The notes: generated from the letters alone by a model not told the origin. A DNA stretch of 54,220 nucleotides from an uncultured Bacteroidales bacterium (GCA_902792535.1 CADAZU010000009.1:1-54220), one strand, 5' to 3'. Counted from the first letter of the stretch, positions 8,083 to 17,313 are shown. Program-made: numbers and translations.

Positions 8083-8319
8083 ATGAAAAATTTATTCAGG
8101 GGAGCCGCGCTCTTTATCGGCGGCGCATTAGTAGGTGCAGCAGCTGCCATGTTATTAACCCCGAAAACCGGTGAAGAAGTGCGTCAGCAGATCGCGGACT
8201 ACGCCGAGGAAGCGAAAAAACACATGCAGGATTACTGCGACCAGTTGAAGCAGGATCTGACTGAGGCGAATGCCACAGCAGAGCAACCGAAAGATGAGCC
8301 TAAAAAAGAGGAAGCATAA
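8083..8319 (+). CDS. YtxH domain-containing protein
   Basis: A 78-residue membrane-anchored protein of the YtxH/gas-vesicle GvpP-like family. A glycine/alanine-rich transmembrane segment (FIGGALVGAAAAMLL, about 10-25) is followed directly by TPKTGEEVR and an acidic amphipathic helix ending in a lysine/glutamate-rich tail. It is linked to stress in some bacteria but its function is not established. It is two bases from the next gene, in an envelope operon. Confidence 0.85.
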   Translation: MKNLFRGAALFIGGALVGAAAAMLLTPKTGEEVRQQIADYAEEAKKHMQDYCDQLKQDLTEANATAEQPKDEPKKEEA

Positions 8320-8321
8320 GT

Positions 8322-8813
8322 ATGGAAAACGAAATCTTTGAACAGATCAAGAGCGAATTGACCGAGTACGGCAAGTCGGTCGGCGAAGTAGGCAGACTGC
8401 GACTGATCGGTATTATCAGCCGTGTGCTGGGTTTGTTCCTGTTGATCTTTACGCTCACACTCTGTGTGCTGGCGTTGTTCACGTTCGGTGCAGTAGCAGC
8501 CATCGACGCAATGTCGGCTTACATGCCTGTTTGGGCTGCGGCTTTAATCATCAGTAGCGCTTATATCGTGCTGATTGTCATTGCCTTGGCATGTCGCAAG
8601 CCGCTGTTCATCCATCCGTTTATCAAGATGCTGAGCAAGGAGATTCAGACGGAAGAAGAACTGGAGCTTAAGACCATGGAGGCTGAGCACCAAGTGGAGT
8701 TGCAGAATGTGCGCATCGAATGCCAAGTAGAGAACGCGACGCGCGAACTGAATTTCTACATGAATCTGTTCAGCCGCGTGTGGAACCTGATCACCGGTAA
8801 GCTCCGTAAATAA
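8322..8813 (+). CDS. Phage-holin-superfamily (DUF1469-like) membrane protein
   Basis: A 163-residue protein with an N-terminal charged helix, two adjacent transmembrane segments (about 30-55 and 63-90) and a long C-terminal helix rich in E and Q. This is the layout of the phage holin 3_6/DUF1469 family found beside YtxH genes in Bacteroidetes. The family name does not imply phage origin; there are no other phage genes here. It is coupled to genes on both sides with two-base gaps. Confidence 0.75.
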   Translation: MENEIFEQIKSELTEYGKSVGEVGRLRLIGIISRVLGLFLLIFTLTLCVLALFTFGAVAAIDAMSAYMPVWAAALIISSAYIVLIVIALACRKPLFIHPFIKMLSKEIQTEEELELKTMEAEHQVELQNVRIECQVENATRELNFYMNLFSRVWNLITGKLRK

Positions 8814-8815
8814 CT

Positions 8816-9865
8816 ATGTTCAGTCGTTTATACGGAGTATTATTGCCGTTCTTCGTCAGTTTCCTGCTGGCTTATGTGCTGGATCCGATCGTAGTGTTTA
8901 TCCAGACCAAATGCCGCGTGCGCAATCGCGCGCTGGCAGTGGTGGTGACGCTGGTGTTGGCAATCGGCATAGTAGTCGGTGCTATCGCAGCATTGCGCAA
9001 ACCGGTGATGGAGCAAGTCAATACTGCGTGGGTGGGATTCCAGAACTATATCGCAACATTCGATATCAACCAATACATGTCTGCCGAGACCCAGGAGAAA
9101 CTGCTGCAATGGCAGGAAGAATGGGACTGGAAAAGCCTGCTGGCTAATCCGGAACTGACCACTTCGATCAAGGAACTGTTGCCGAAAATAGGCAATTGGA
9201 TCACAGGCGGCTTGAGTTGGATGAGCGAACTATTAGTCGTCTTCATCGGACTCATGTACCTCATCTTCCTCATGATCGATTTTCCTAATATCCGCGCGAA
9301 CTACAGCAAGTTCATCCCGCGTAAGATTCGCCCGCGAGTTGTGACGCTGATGGGCGATATAGACCGTAATATGAATGCCTATTTCCGCGGGCAAGCCATG
9401 GTCGCAACCTGCGTCGGTGTGCTGTTTGCTATCGGTTTTACCATCACCGGCATGCCTATGGGAATAGCAATGGGATTGATCATCGGTCTGCTGAACATGG
9501 TGCCATACATGCAGGCATTGGGTATTCCGCCGTGTATCGTGCTATGCCTGATCCAGTCGGCGCAGACCGGGCAACCGGTTTGGCTCACACTCCTGCTGAT
9601 GGCAATCGTGTTTATCGTTGTGCAGAGTATTCAGGATATGGTGCTTACGCCTAAGATCATGGGAAATGTCACCGGAATGAGCCCTGCTGCTATCCTGTTG
9701 AGTCTCAGCATCTGGGGCGCACTATGCGGCGTGATCGGCATGATCATAGCCCTGCCGATTACCACCCTCATCATCTCCTATTACGACCGCTATATAGCCA
9801 ACCGGGGTGTCAGCTCGCGTGCGTACCAAGATGACTACCGCGGACGGATAAGGAAAAGCAAATAG
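8816..9865 (+). CDS. AI-2E family transporter (PF01594-type membrane protein)
   Basis: A 349-residue protein with hydrophobic segments at the N-terminus (two), a soluble section around 90-130, and four to five segments after residue 135, including the family's PxGIAMGLIIGLLNMVPYMQ region. Family members export varied small solutes or ions (AI-2, Na+/H+ antiport); the substrate here is unknown. It is the last gene of the operon and is followed by a bidirectional terminator. Confidence 0.85.
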   Translation: MFSRLYGVLLPFFVSFLLAYVLDPIVVFIQTKCRVRNRALAVVVTLVLAIGIVVGAIAALRKPVMEQVNTAWVGFQNYIATFDINQYMSAETQEKLLQWQEEWDWKSLLANPELTTSIKELLPKIGNWITGGLSWMSELLVVFIGLMYLIFLMIDFPNIRANYSKFIPRKIRPRVVTLMGDIDRNMNAYFRGQAMVATCVGVLFAIGFTITGMPMGIAMGLIIGLLNMVPYMQALGIPPCIVLCLIQSAQTGQPVWLTLLLMAIVFIVVQSIQDMVLTPKIMGNVTGMSPAAILLSLSIWGALCGVIGMIIALPITTLIISYYDRYIANRGVSSRAYQDDYRGRIRKSK

Positions 9866-9882
9866 TGTGTCGCGAATGGCAT

Positions 9883-9914
9883 AAAAAAGAGGACGATTAC
9901 TTGTCCTCTTTTTT
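9883..9914. terminator. Bidirectional terminator
   Basis: AAAAAAGAGGAC, loop GATTACTT, GTCCTCTTTTTT: a 12-bp perfect stem with A-tract and T-tract, usable in both directions. Its right arm encodes the last residues of the PspC-like protein on the minus strand, whose stop codon is in the loop. Confidence 0.88.
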
Positions 9915-10148
9915 GGTTGCATCTTCGAACTTCACATCCTCAACATTGTTCTTTGCTGGCGCAGCCGGCATGATCAACATGAGAATGAGATACAAGAGAA
10001 GTCCGGGGAAACCGGTGGTGAAGACCGCCAGAATTGCGTATATAGCACGAATCAAGGTCGGATCTACATCAAAATACTCGGCGATACCGCCGCAAACGCC
10101 TGCCAAAATCTTATTGGAAGAGCGCATCAATTTTCTTTCTACTGCCAT
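9897..10148 (-). CDS. PspC domain protein
   Basis: An 83-residue small membrane protein of the PspC family: SSNKILAGVCGGIAEYF near the N-terminus, then DPTLIRAIYAILAV and a transmembrane segment LLLYLILMLIMP, then a short charged tail. PspC proteins sense or buffer envelope stress. It could be read from the DUF5686 operon upstream (70-base gap); I see no convincing separate promoter. Confidence 0.88.
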   Translation of the reverse strand: MAVERKLMRSSNKILAGVCGGIAEYFDVDPTLIRAIYAILAVFTTGFPGLLLYLILMLIMPAAPAKNNVEDVKFEDATKKEDK

Positions 10149-10218
10149 AGTTGTATAGTTGTTATATTGTTAAAACACTAAATTGGTAAGCCGTTAAGAT
10201 ACTACAAAAATCATACCA

Positions 10219-12537
10219 TTAGAGCCCTAAATGGATGCGAAAACGCATTCCCCAATGGAATTCCGGCGAGAGCGACCAGACGGAATAGAGGTCGCAGACA
10301 CGCAGAATATTGCCGATTCCGACGCCGAGTTCGGCGTACAACGTCTGATTGCTGACGGCTTCCGGCTGATGGTTCAAATAGCCATAGGCTATCTTCGCCT
10401 CAAATAGTTCACGTAGATGCAACCATCTAATACCCGGAATTAGATTAAATAGAATGCCTTGACCGTTCCATTCGGCTTGGAGTGCTACGTATTTGTCTGC
10501 CAATAGTTGCCCGCCGCGAAGGAAGGTGAACCGGTAGGGATCATAGGCAAAACCTTGGTTGGCGTTCGCTTGCCAGAGCAGCGGCGTAGGCACGCGACCG
10601 AAGATAGCACCTCCTTGGAGCGCATAGTCGAGTGTGCCACCCATTCCGAGATTCGCGTGCTGGCTCAACATAAGGCGCAAATGGGCATACAGACCTTCGT
10701 TCCAATGCCCGGTCTCGAAGCCCAGAAAGAGAATTGGATACTTGCCGGAGTACGCATACCTGCGCATGAAAAAACCGTCGTATTTGCGTTCGCCCCACGA
10801 GAGACGGGCGATGAGGCTCAGCGACTGATACGCATAAGTGGGCATCCATCCGGCGCGAACGTAAGCGCGCGTCTCCAGATGCGGCGTCCAGTCGGCAAAC
10901 CAATAGAGCTGCAGCTGCCGCTGACGCAATGCCGTATTGACATAGAGACTGTCGCGGTGGAGCGCTTCAAAAGCATAAGCCGTGAAGTCGAAATTGCCCC
11001 AACCCATCGAGTTCTCGCGCAAGAGACGGGAGAAATCATCCACTTCCGACCAGACATAATGGTCGTTGTATTCGAGTTGCAGCGTGTTCTTGCGCTGCGT
11101 GGGCAGATTGACAGAGACGCGTCCCATGCCTTTGGCAGACCGATCCCGAAGTCCATAACCCACAGAGGCTTCCAGCGAGACCACTTTGGAGAACCGCTCG
11201 TTCGTGCGGAAAGGCAGACCGAAATGGACACCTTCGTGCTGGTTTACCTGCAAGATCTCTTCGATATGACCGATGTCCACCGGCGTCCCTGTCGGAATAT
11301 AACCGGTGGTGGCTACAGTCGCGAAGAATTTGGCAGCGCGAACGATGGGCAGCGAGTCCAAGGCGGCAAAAGCAGAGTCGGTCGAGTGACCGTCCTGCAT
11401 ACTAAAAGACCGCTCCGTGGCAAGCGTGTCAACTCTCTCAGACCAAGACTGCTCACTTGCGCTCGCCGCAGGATTAGTAAGAGAGGTAGTCAATAGCAGG
11501 GTAGGGAAGACCGTTCCGGCTTGCTCGGTCTTGATCGCAAAATCAAGGAGAACGGAGATATGTTCGTTCGCGATCGTGCCATCCGGCAGAAGCGACTGCG
11601 AGACATGGAGCGTGTTGACATAATTGACTGCCACTTCGGCAGGCACGTATGCTCTGAACTCGCGCAAAGCATACGTGGTGGTGTCAATAATCATCTCGCC
11701 GTTGAAGGTGGCATAGAAAGGATTGCGCGTGCGAAAAGAGATGCGCACCAAGGCGGAGTCTTCCTCCATATAATAGCGGTAATAGAGGTTGCCCCCGGGC
11801 GCGAGCGGCGAGAGGAATGCGTGCCCCATAAGGCTGACGGAGGGAGCATAGAAATTGAGATTCCCTTCTCCTCCTAACAGCGACGAATAGTCCGTAGAGG
11901 TGAGCACCAGCGCTTGAGTGCGTTGGTCATTGGCGGGAGTCATCTCTTTGCCGTCCAACCGAAAAGACTGACTCTCGCGGTAGAGCGGCATGATATAGGT
12001 GGAGTCCTCCTGCGCAATCATACCTGCCTGCAGGCTGCGCCAGAGCGCTCTACGAAGATGTTTCTTCTGAATATGGGAGATATAGAGTGTCTGTTCGCGC
12101 AGGGCAGTAGCGGAGCGTTCGGGATGCAGTGTCCGGTCGTTCTCCGGACGATGAGCACGCACCTGCCGGAGGATCTCTAATGCCGGGTTTTCATTGGGCG
12201 AAACAACTACTTCGGTGAGTGTAGCGCTCTTCTCGCGCAACGCTACTTGCAGACCTGCCATCGTGCCCGGGTCTATATCGAACCGCTGGGTGAAATAGCC
12301 GACGGCGGAGAAAACGAGTTGCGCTTTGGCGGTCATATCCACGCGCAGGGCGTACGAACCGTTCTCGTCGGACGTAGTGCCGATCTTCGTGCCGCGGAAA
12401 TGGATGTTGACATTCGGAATCGCTTCTCCGGTGGTCTCATTCACCACTTCTCCTACGATGATGGTCTCTACGGCAAAGGTCTTTGTCGCCAAGAGCAAAG
12501 CAGCCCAAAGGAATACTATGTGATACCATCGGTTCAT
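10219..12537 (-). CDS. DUF5686 outer-membrane protein with carboxypeptidase-like regulatory domain
   Basis: About 772 residues. A signal peptide (MNRWYHIVFLWAALLLATKT) is followed by a carboxypeptidase-regulatory-like beta-sandwich (GEVVNETTGEAIPNVNIHFR, residues about 27-105) and then a long DUF5686 region predicted to form a beta-barrel. This layout is widespread in Bacteroidetes, resembling TonB-dependent receptors without the plug; its function is unknown. The start is set at 12537 because its ATGA overlaps the xerD stop by four bases, showing translational coupling; an upstream in-frame ATG would lie inside xerD. Confidence 0.82.
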   Translation of the reverse strand: MNRWYHIVFLWAALLLATKTFAVETIIVGEVVNETTGEAIPNVNIHFRGTKIGTTSDENGSYALRVDMTAKAQLVFSAVGYFTQRFDIDPGTMAGLQVALREKSATLTEVVVSPNENPALEILRQVRAHRPENDRTLHPERSATALREQTLYISHIQKKHLRRALWRSLQAGMIAQEDSTYIMPLYRESQSFRLDGKEMTPANDQRTQALVLTSTDYSSLLGGEGNLNFYAPSVSLMGHAFLSPLAPGGNLYYRYYMEEDSALVRISFRTRNPFYATFNGEMIIDTTTYALREFRAYVPAEVAVNYVNTLHVSQSLLPDGTIANEHISVLLDFAIKTEQAGTVFPTLLLTTSLTNPAASASEQSWSERVDTLATERSFSMQDGHSTDSAFAALDSLPIVRAAKFFATVATTGYIPTGTPVDIGHIEEILQVNQHEGVHFGLPFRTNERFSKVVSLEASVGYGLRDRSAKGMGRVSVNLPTQRKNTLQLEYNDHYVWSEVDDFSRLLRENSMGWGNFDFTAYAFEALHRDSLYVNTALRQRQLQLYWFADWTPHLETRAYVRAGWMPTYAYQSLSLIARLSWGERKYDGFFMRRYAYSGKYPILFLGFETGHWNEGLYAHLRLMLSQHANLGMGGTLDYALQGGAIFGRVPTPLLWQANANQGFAYDPYRFTFLRGGQLLADKYVALQAEWNGQGILFNLIPGIRWLHLRELFEAKIAYGYLNHQPEAVSNQTLYAELGVGIGNILRVCDLYSVWSLSPEFHWGMRFRIHLGL

Positions 12538-13436
12538 TTCTTGTTCTCCGGATGGCATTGGAGCACGGCTTGACGCAGATCCTGAATGTCCAGATGAGTG
12601 TAAATCTCGGTGGTCGCCAGGTCTTCGTGCCCAAGTAGTTGCTGGATGACGCGCAGGTCTGCGCCGTTCTGCAGCAGATGAGTTGCGAACGAATGACGCA
12701 GGGTATGCGGCGAAACGGTCTTGGTGATGCCGGCTTCTGCGCAGAGCCGCCGCACAATCGTAAAGACCATCGCTCGTGTGAGCGGACGGCCGTAGCGGTT
12801 GACAAAAGCGATGTCCCGCGATTCGGGCTTAAGCGGCCATGTGGCGCGCTCCTGCATCCAATAGCCGAACCACTCTTCGGCAACCGGCGAGATCGGCACA
12901 AGACGTTGCTTGGAACCCTTTCCCTCGATCAGCATGTAATGCTCGGAGAGATAGATTTTGCTGAGTTGCAGGTTTACCAACTCACTCACGCGAAGACCAC
13001 TTCCGTAAAGCATCTCCATCATCGCTCTATTGCGATGTCCCTCATTGGACGAGAGATCAATCGCCTCCATCATCCGGTTCACTTCCTCCAGCGAAAGGAC
13101 GGTTGGCAGATGTTTGGACTTGCGCGGACCTTCCAGTAGTTCCGAAGGATCTTGCGCGATATAGTCTTTGTATAGCAGAAAGCGAAACCAGGCATGAATA
13201 CCGGCTAACACGCGCGCTTGGGTTGCCTCCGATTGAACGGTCTTGAAATACTCGAAGATGAACTCCTGCAACTGGCCGAAATCCATATGCACGATGTCAA
13301 TCCCGTGCTCCTCTCCGTAGGTGCGCAGCTTATCCAAGTCCATCTCGTATCCCTCGATGGTATTCGGCGAATAGCCTCGCTCCAAACGCAGGTAGGTATG
13401 GTATTCCTTGAATATTTGCGCAGGGTCTTTGGTCAT
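12534..13436 (-). CDS. xerD: Tyrosine recombinase XerD
   Basis: Site-specific recombinase that resolves chromosome dimers, 300 residues. It has a core-binding SAM-like domain (1-100) and a catalytic domain with the full set: R149 (GSGLRVSEL), K173 (EGKGSKQR), H244/R247 (HTLRHSF), H270 (LLGHEDL) and nucleophile Y279 (TEIYTH). Normal length and no nearby integrase features support a housekeeping Xer. It shares ATGA overlaps with the genes on both sides. Confidence 0.93.
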   Translation of the reverse strand: MTKDPAQIFKEYHTYLRLERGYSPNTIEGYEMDLDKLRTYGEEHGIDIVHMDFGQLQEFIFEYFKTVQSEATQARVLAGIHAWFRFLLYKDYIAQDPSELLEGPRKSKHLPTVLSLEEVNRMMEAIDLSSNEGHRNRAMMEMLYGSGLRVSELVNLQLSKIYLSEHYMLIEGKGSKQRLVPISPVAEEWFGYWMQERATWPLKPESRDIAFVNRYGRPLTRAMVFTIVRRLCAEAGITKTVSPHTLRHSFATHLLQNGADLRVIQQLLGHEDLATTEIYTHLDIQDLRQAVLQCHPENKK

Positions 13437-13963
13437 TTGGAGAGCGGGATGAGTGCACCGGCGTAGGAGCAGGTGTAGGTGGCTTTGGAGCCGTACGCGT
13501 TGCGATAATAGAGCGTGAACAGCAGCGAGTCGTTGCGATAGACAAATAGCCCGGAATCAACCACCTGAATAGACTTCACTTTATTCTCCTCTATATTCAG
13601 TATGTAGGCGCCATGCGGGTAGCCTTCATAACTGCGTCCGGGCAGAAACGTGAAGGGTTCGGCGGTGTCGGTAGAACGATATTCACCTTCCTCCAGAAGC
13701 GAATCGGGAACCAATACGTCCGACAAACAGAGGTTATACCCCGTTCCTTGAATGCCTTTCTCTTTCGTCAGTTCCAGCCCGTCGGAATAGAGATCGAGCG
13801 TGAGGACCGCTGCAGCAATCGAGTCATAGCAATGGCCATACATGGTGGCATATGCCGTGGCGTAAGTCTTAGGCATACCCCGATAGACCGATGGAGAAGA
13901 AGGTCGGCAGGAGGAAAAGGCTAGAGTCAGGAGGACTATAAGAGAAAATAGTATCTTTTTCAT
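13433..13963 (-). CDS. Putative lipoprotein of unknown function
   Basis: A 176-residue protein with a lipoprotein signal (ILFSLIVLLTLAFSSC, Cys19). The mature part has paired cysteines and a mixed beta-rich pattern (GLELTKEKGIQGTGYNLCLS; then PHGAYILNIEENKVKSIQVV). I do not recognise the family with confidence; DUF4738-like Bacteroidetes lipoproteins are a possibility. Four-base overlaps with the permease upstream and xerD downstream place it in the rpmH operon. Confidence 0.7.
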   Translation of the reverse strand: MKKILFSLIVLLTLAFSSCRPSSPSVYRGMPKTYATAYATMYGHCYDSIAAAVLTLDLYSDGLELTKEKGIQGTGYNLCLSDVLVPDSLLEEGEYRSTDTAEPFTFLPGRSYEGYPHGAYILNIEENKVKSIQVVDSGLFVYRNDSLLFTLYYRNAYGSKATYTCSYAGALIPLSK

Positions 13964-15186
13964 GCAATTCTCATTTTACGGGTGGGATAATAGGCTGCGA
14001 GGAAACCGAGAGCCAGCACGATCACGGCAACCAACAAGATATCCGGTGCTTGTACTTGTACCGGGTAAGCCGAGATAACATAGTCTGCTCCATCGCCCAA
14101 GGTGATCCATCCGAAATGCTGTTGTCCGAGGCAAAGGAGCACACCGATGATGAGTCCCGAGAGCGTGCCGAGCGATGAGATGAACCATCCTTCCAAGAGG
14201 AAGATGCGGCGGATAGTAGGTTCGTCTGCGCCTAAGTCCGAAAGGATACGGATGTCGTCGGTCTTATCTATGATAAGCATAGACAGCGAACCGATGATGT
14301 TGAAACTGGCAATAATGAGGATGAATACCAGCAGCAGGACGGTCAGCAGTTTCTCTATTCCCAAGATACGGAAGAAATCACGCTGTTGCTCATATCGGTC
14401 CAGCACCTTGTATTCGTCGCCTAACAGCTGAGCTATCTGAGTCTTGAGATGGGGTGTCTTCACTCCTGCCCGGGGCTGAATACGCAGGGCGGAAGCGGTA
14501 TGCTCGTCCTGGTCGAAGAGCCGTTGCGCCAAATCCAGCGAGACAAGCATCAGCTGGTCGTCATACTCCAGTTGGTTCACCGCAAACGTACCGGCTATGA
14601 ACGCATGCTCATGCCGCAGCGATTGATCCGGACGCATCATATTGATCCGTCCGTTGCGCTCCGGCGCATAGAGATGCAGCGCTCCCGTGAAATGAGCATT
14701 CATCCCTATTTGTGCCGCCAGCCCTCGTCCGAGCACCGCGCGCTCGAAAGCGCCATCCCAGACAGAGTAAAACCCGTCCGTGATGATCGAATCAATATGT
14801 GCCGTATAGGTGAAAAGCGAATCGACGCCCATGACGCGTGCCGGCAGTTGGTGATCCTTATACCGGATGAGGGCGGTTTGCTCCAGTTGCATGGAGATAG
14901 CCTCTATGTCCTCGCGCGCGTATAAAGAAACGACAGGCTCGGCGTCGGTACGCAAAGTCTGTCCGTGGGTTGGCACGACCATCAGAACGGGGTCGAACTC
15001 GGAGAACATCTGTTCCACCAGCGCCCCGAAACCATTCATCACACTGAGCACGCAAATCATCGCCGCCGTCACGACAGCAACTGCCGCTGCACTAATACCG
15101 GAAACGATATTAATGGCATTATGGCCTTTCTTGGAGAAAAGGTATCTCCAGGCAATCCGGGATTCAATGCGAGAGTAGTTCATCAA
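13960..15186 (-). CDS. LolC/LolE-type ABC transporter permease (FtsX-like)
   Basis: A 408-residue permease of the lipoprotein-releasing type. The first membrane helix follows IAWRYLFSKKGHNAINIVSG, a typical LolC/E start; a periplasmic MacB-like domain covers roughly 50-250, and three FtsX-like helices follow (around 270-300, 320-345, 370-400). It would draw lipoproteins out of the inner membrane with a LolD ATPase, which is not in this window. Its start overlaps rbfA by 23 bases. Confidence 0.85.
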   Translation of the reverse strand: MMNYSRIESRIAWRYLFSKKGHNAINIVSGISAAAVAVVTAAMICVLSVMNGFGALVEQMFSEFDPVLMVVPTHGQTLRTDAEPVVSLYAREDIEAISMQLEQTALIRYKDHQLPARVMGVDSLFTYTAHIDSIITDGFYSVWDGAFERAVLGRGLAAQIGMNAHFTGALHLYAPERNGRINMMRPDQSLRHEHAFIAGTFAVNQLEYDDQLMLVSLDLAQRLFDQDEHTASALRIQPRAGVKTPHLKTQIAQLLGDEYKVLDRYEQQRDFFRILGIEKLLTVLLLVFILIIASFNIIGSLSMLIIDKTDDIRILSDLGADEPTIRRIFLLEGWFISSLGTLSGLIIGVLLCLGQQHFGWITLGDGADYVISAYPVQVQAPDILLVAVIVLALGFLAAYYPTRKMRIA

Positions 15187-15499
15187 TGCGCTCCATACGA
15201 TCTATAGTGTCGTCCAGATGGAAGACGATTTCCGGAATAATGCGCAATTGGTGACGTTCCAATGTGCCAAGTTCACCGCGGAAGCGATGAGTGTTTTCCT
15301 CTATGAGCGCCATGGTCTCCTTTACCTTGTCTTGCGGGAAGATAGAGAGGTAGATGTGCGCCACAGACAAATCAGGCGACACGCGCACTTCGCTAACTGA
15401 GATCAATGTCCCATGGAGCGTGCGCGCGTATCGCAAAAGGATGTCGCTCATGTCCTTTTGAATCAGACGAGCGATCTTGTGTTGTCTAGTTGACTCCAT
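15164..15499 (-). CDS. rbfA: Ribosome-binding factor A
   Basis: A 111-residue KH-fold factor that helps mature the 30S subunit. It starts STRQHKIARLIQKDMSDIL and carries VSEVRVSPDLSVAHIYLSI and the C-terminal IPEIVFHLDDTIDRMERIDE typical of RbfA. The start codon overlaps the rpmH stop (TAATG), coupling it to L34. Confidence 0.93.
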   Translation of the reverse strand: MESTRQHKIARLIQKDMSDILLRYARTLHGTLISVSEVRVSPDLSVAHIYLSIFPQDKVKETMALIEENTHRFRGELGTLERHQLRIIPEIVFHLDDTIDRMERIDELLSH

Positions 15500-15657
15500 T
15501 AAAATTTGTGGCGTCCTTCGTCGGCTACAGTCAGTTTCTTACGACCTTTAGCACGGCGTGCTGCCAATACTCGGCGACCGTTTGCGGTGGCCATTCTCTC
15601 CAAGAAGCCGTGTTTGTTACGACGCTTGCGTTGGGAAGGTTGGAATGTACGTTTCAT
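15499..15657 (-). CDS. rpmH: 50S ribosomal protein L34
   Basis: A 52-residue basic protein beginning [20 protein letters not shown] and continuing [20 protein letters not shown], an unmistakable L34. It is the first gene of the operon, with a consensus promoter 57 bases upstream. It is unusual in being followed by rbfA rather than rnpA. Confidence 0.96.
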   Translation of the reverse strand: MKRTFQPSQRKRRNKHGFLERMATANGRRVLAARRAKGRKKLTVADEGRHKF

Positions 15658-15713
15658 TGTTCTTTATTGGATTTATGCCCTCTCACGAGGACGGGTTTAC
15701 ACAAAATGGACTG

Positions 15714-15745
15714 CAAAAGTACTACTTTTTTTTGAATTGACCAAA
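15714..15745 (-). promoter_or_regulatory. Promoter of the rpmH operon
   Basis: On the minus strand: TTTG (15745-15742), 20 bases, TACTTTTG (15721-15714). Confidence 0.85.
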
Positions 15746-15779
15746 AAAAATCGCAATTTTTTTGCTTTTGCATGCATTT

Positions 15780-16397
15780 TTAGTCAAAAACCTCCATTAA
15801 AACATCGAGAGATTTAGGATCTTGCCATGTTTCGACATGTTCGGCGAAGTATGCACATAGTTTTCTGAGGACCTCTTGCCGTTCCGTCCGGGAGAAGGGA
15901 ATGTCTGTCCCGTTTTGGAGTGCTGAGAGGGGATTCGTAGGGTCAATGGCGAAGCCTAATAATGCTGCGAACTCCGCTAAAAAGCATAGATGGAAATTCT
16001 GCGGTGTGTCCGTAGCGTCCAGCCTCTCTACGGCATGTCGGATAAAATCGAACATCTGCTCGTCCGGCATCGGGTGACGTAGCACGTGATAGAGCACTTC
16101 GCTGATGAAGAGCGCGATAGTGCGCTTATACGGATCTTCGGTAATGGTACGCGGGACGAAGGTGAGTTGCGCCGTGCGGAGCGAGGCGGGTTTCCCATTG
16201 AGCTCTTGGGCAGAAGGGGTATCGGCGGTGATTTGGTTGACCAAGAGGGGACTGAATCTGCCGGCGGTGTTCTTTCGTCCAAGCCCGTACACCATATAAT
16301 TAACGCGTCCGCCCGCGCGCGTGTAAGTGTGTAGGACGTGCGCTTTGTCCGAATGGGGCTGAAGCGACAGTACTATCGCATCAGTGGTGGTCAACAT
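15780..16397 (-). CDS. recO: DNA repair protein RecO
   Basis: About 205 residues. An OB-fold N-terminus (MLTTTDAIVLSLQPHSDKAH, then YMVYGLGRK) is followed by a helical RecO C-domain. It loads RecA with RecF/RecR at SSB-coated gaps. The start at 16397 matches family starts and overlaps the upstream phosphoesterase by 17 bases; an alternative ATG at 16427 would add ten residues. The zinc-finger cysteines seen in some RecO proteins are absent, as is common in this phylum. Confidence 0.87.
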   Translation of the reverse strand: MLTTTDAIVLSLQPHSDKAHVLHTYTRAGGRVNYMVYGLGRKNTAGRFSPLLVNQITADTPSAQELNGKPASLRTAQLTFVPRTITEDPYKRTIALFISEVLYHVLRHPMPDEQMFDFIRHAVERLDATDTPQNFHLCFLAEFAALLGFAIDPTNPLSALQNGTDIPFSRTERQEVLRKLCAYFAEHVETWQDPKSLDVLMEVFD

Positions 16398-17313
16398 AGA
16401 GGGAATCGAGGAGTTCGCCGTCTGCAAGAGAATAGACGCGGAATACCATTGAGGATTGGGACTGGGGGACAGTCAAAAGCCCATAGACCGGAACAGTGTC
16501 TGCTACTTCGGCGCGCAGATGAGTGCGTTGCTGTTTGAGTTTGCCTGCCGTATTCAGTACGACGAAGGGAGCACGGCGCATATAGCTATGGTCATGACCC
16601 GCCAGCACAAGATCCGCTTCGCCCAGCGCATGGCGGAACGCGGAGAAGATGATGGGGTTCGCCCGTCCTTTGCCGGCAGAGAGCACCGGGTGGTGCATCA
16701 TAACGACGATATATCGATCCCCTGCCTCTTGTTGCAACTCGCGGTACCAAGTCAGCGTCCTCGTGAGATAGACCAGACGATCCAGCGGATTGGTGTCAAT
16801 TGCAATAAACCGGATATGCGGCAGATCGACATAATAACTCGCTCCGGGTACTGCTCTGGGACCGTTCATCGGATGAGGAAACGTCTCGTCCCAGATGGGG
16901 GAGAGGGTTTTCTTAACCCCCTTCGTGTACTCATGATTTCCGGGCGTAGCGAGCACGGGGGTGTACGCGAGGGAGCTATTGGTCCATTCGCGGAAGAGCA
17001 GTTGCTGGTAATAGCGCTGCCCGCGATCCATCCAGTCTCCTACTTGCGCCACCAGATCCGCTTGAGGCACGCGGGCGGCAAGGGTGTCGTAGTCTGCCGA
17101 TGTCAGGCGGTTGTGGATGTCTCCGAGCACCAATATATCCAGCGACTCGGGAGTCGAGTCTTGGCTAAAAGAGGGGAAGACAAAATCGACACTCTCTCCT
17201 CTCCATTGCGGTTCCGCAGGCATGCCGAACCACGCCTGCCAGCGGGCGATGCAGAGTATTGCACCACCCGCTAACAGAACGATAGGTAATATGATCTTAA
17301 CCCACCTGCGCAT
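16381..17313 (-). CDS. Membrane-anchored calcineurin-like metallophosphoesterase
   Basis: A 310-residue protein with one N-terminal membrane helix (IILPIVLLAGGAILCIA). All binuclear-metal motifs are present: GDIHN (D65, H67), GDWMDR (D93), GNHE (N126, H127), MMHHP and GHDH. The substrate is unknown. The catalytic domain should face the periplasm. It begins in the stop of the DUF3127 gene (TGATG). Confidence 0.87.
   Translation of the reverse strand: MRRWVKIILPIVLLAGGAILCIARWQAWFGMPAEPQWRGESVDFVFPSFSQDSTPESLDILVLGDIHNRLTSADYDTLAARVPQADLVAQVGDWMDRGQRYYQQLLFREWTNSSLAYTPVLATPGNHEYTKGVKKTLSPIWDETFPHPMNGPRAVPGASYYVDLPHIRFIAIDTNPLDRLVYLTRTLTWYRELQQEAGDRYIVVMMHHPVLSAGKGRANPIIFSAFRHALGEADLVLAGHDHSYMRRAPFVVLNTAGKLKQQRTHLRAEVADTVPVYGLLTVPQSQSSMVFRVYSLADGELLDSLYVDHH

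Noticed and set aside
8322-8813. Prophage holin
   Set aside because: The gene sits in a YtxH/AI-2E envelope operon with no lysin, portal or capsid genes; DUF1469 proteins are usual chromosomal genes in this phylum.
10507-11496. 329-codon plus-strand open frame
   Set aside because: It lies wholly opposite the DUF5686 gene, has no promoter or recognisable domain, and reads as the complement of a GC-rich coding strand.
12534-13436. Integrase of a mobile element
   Set aside because: Length, residues and operon context fit housekeeping XerD; no attachment-site repeats were seen around it.
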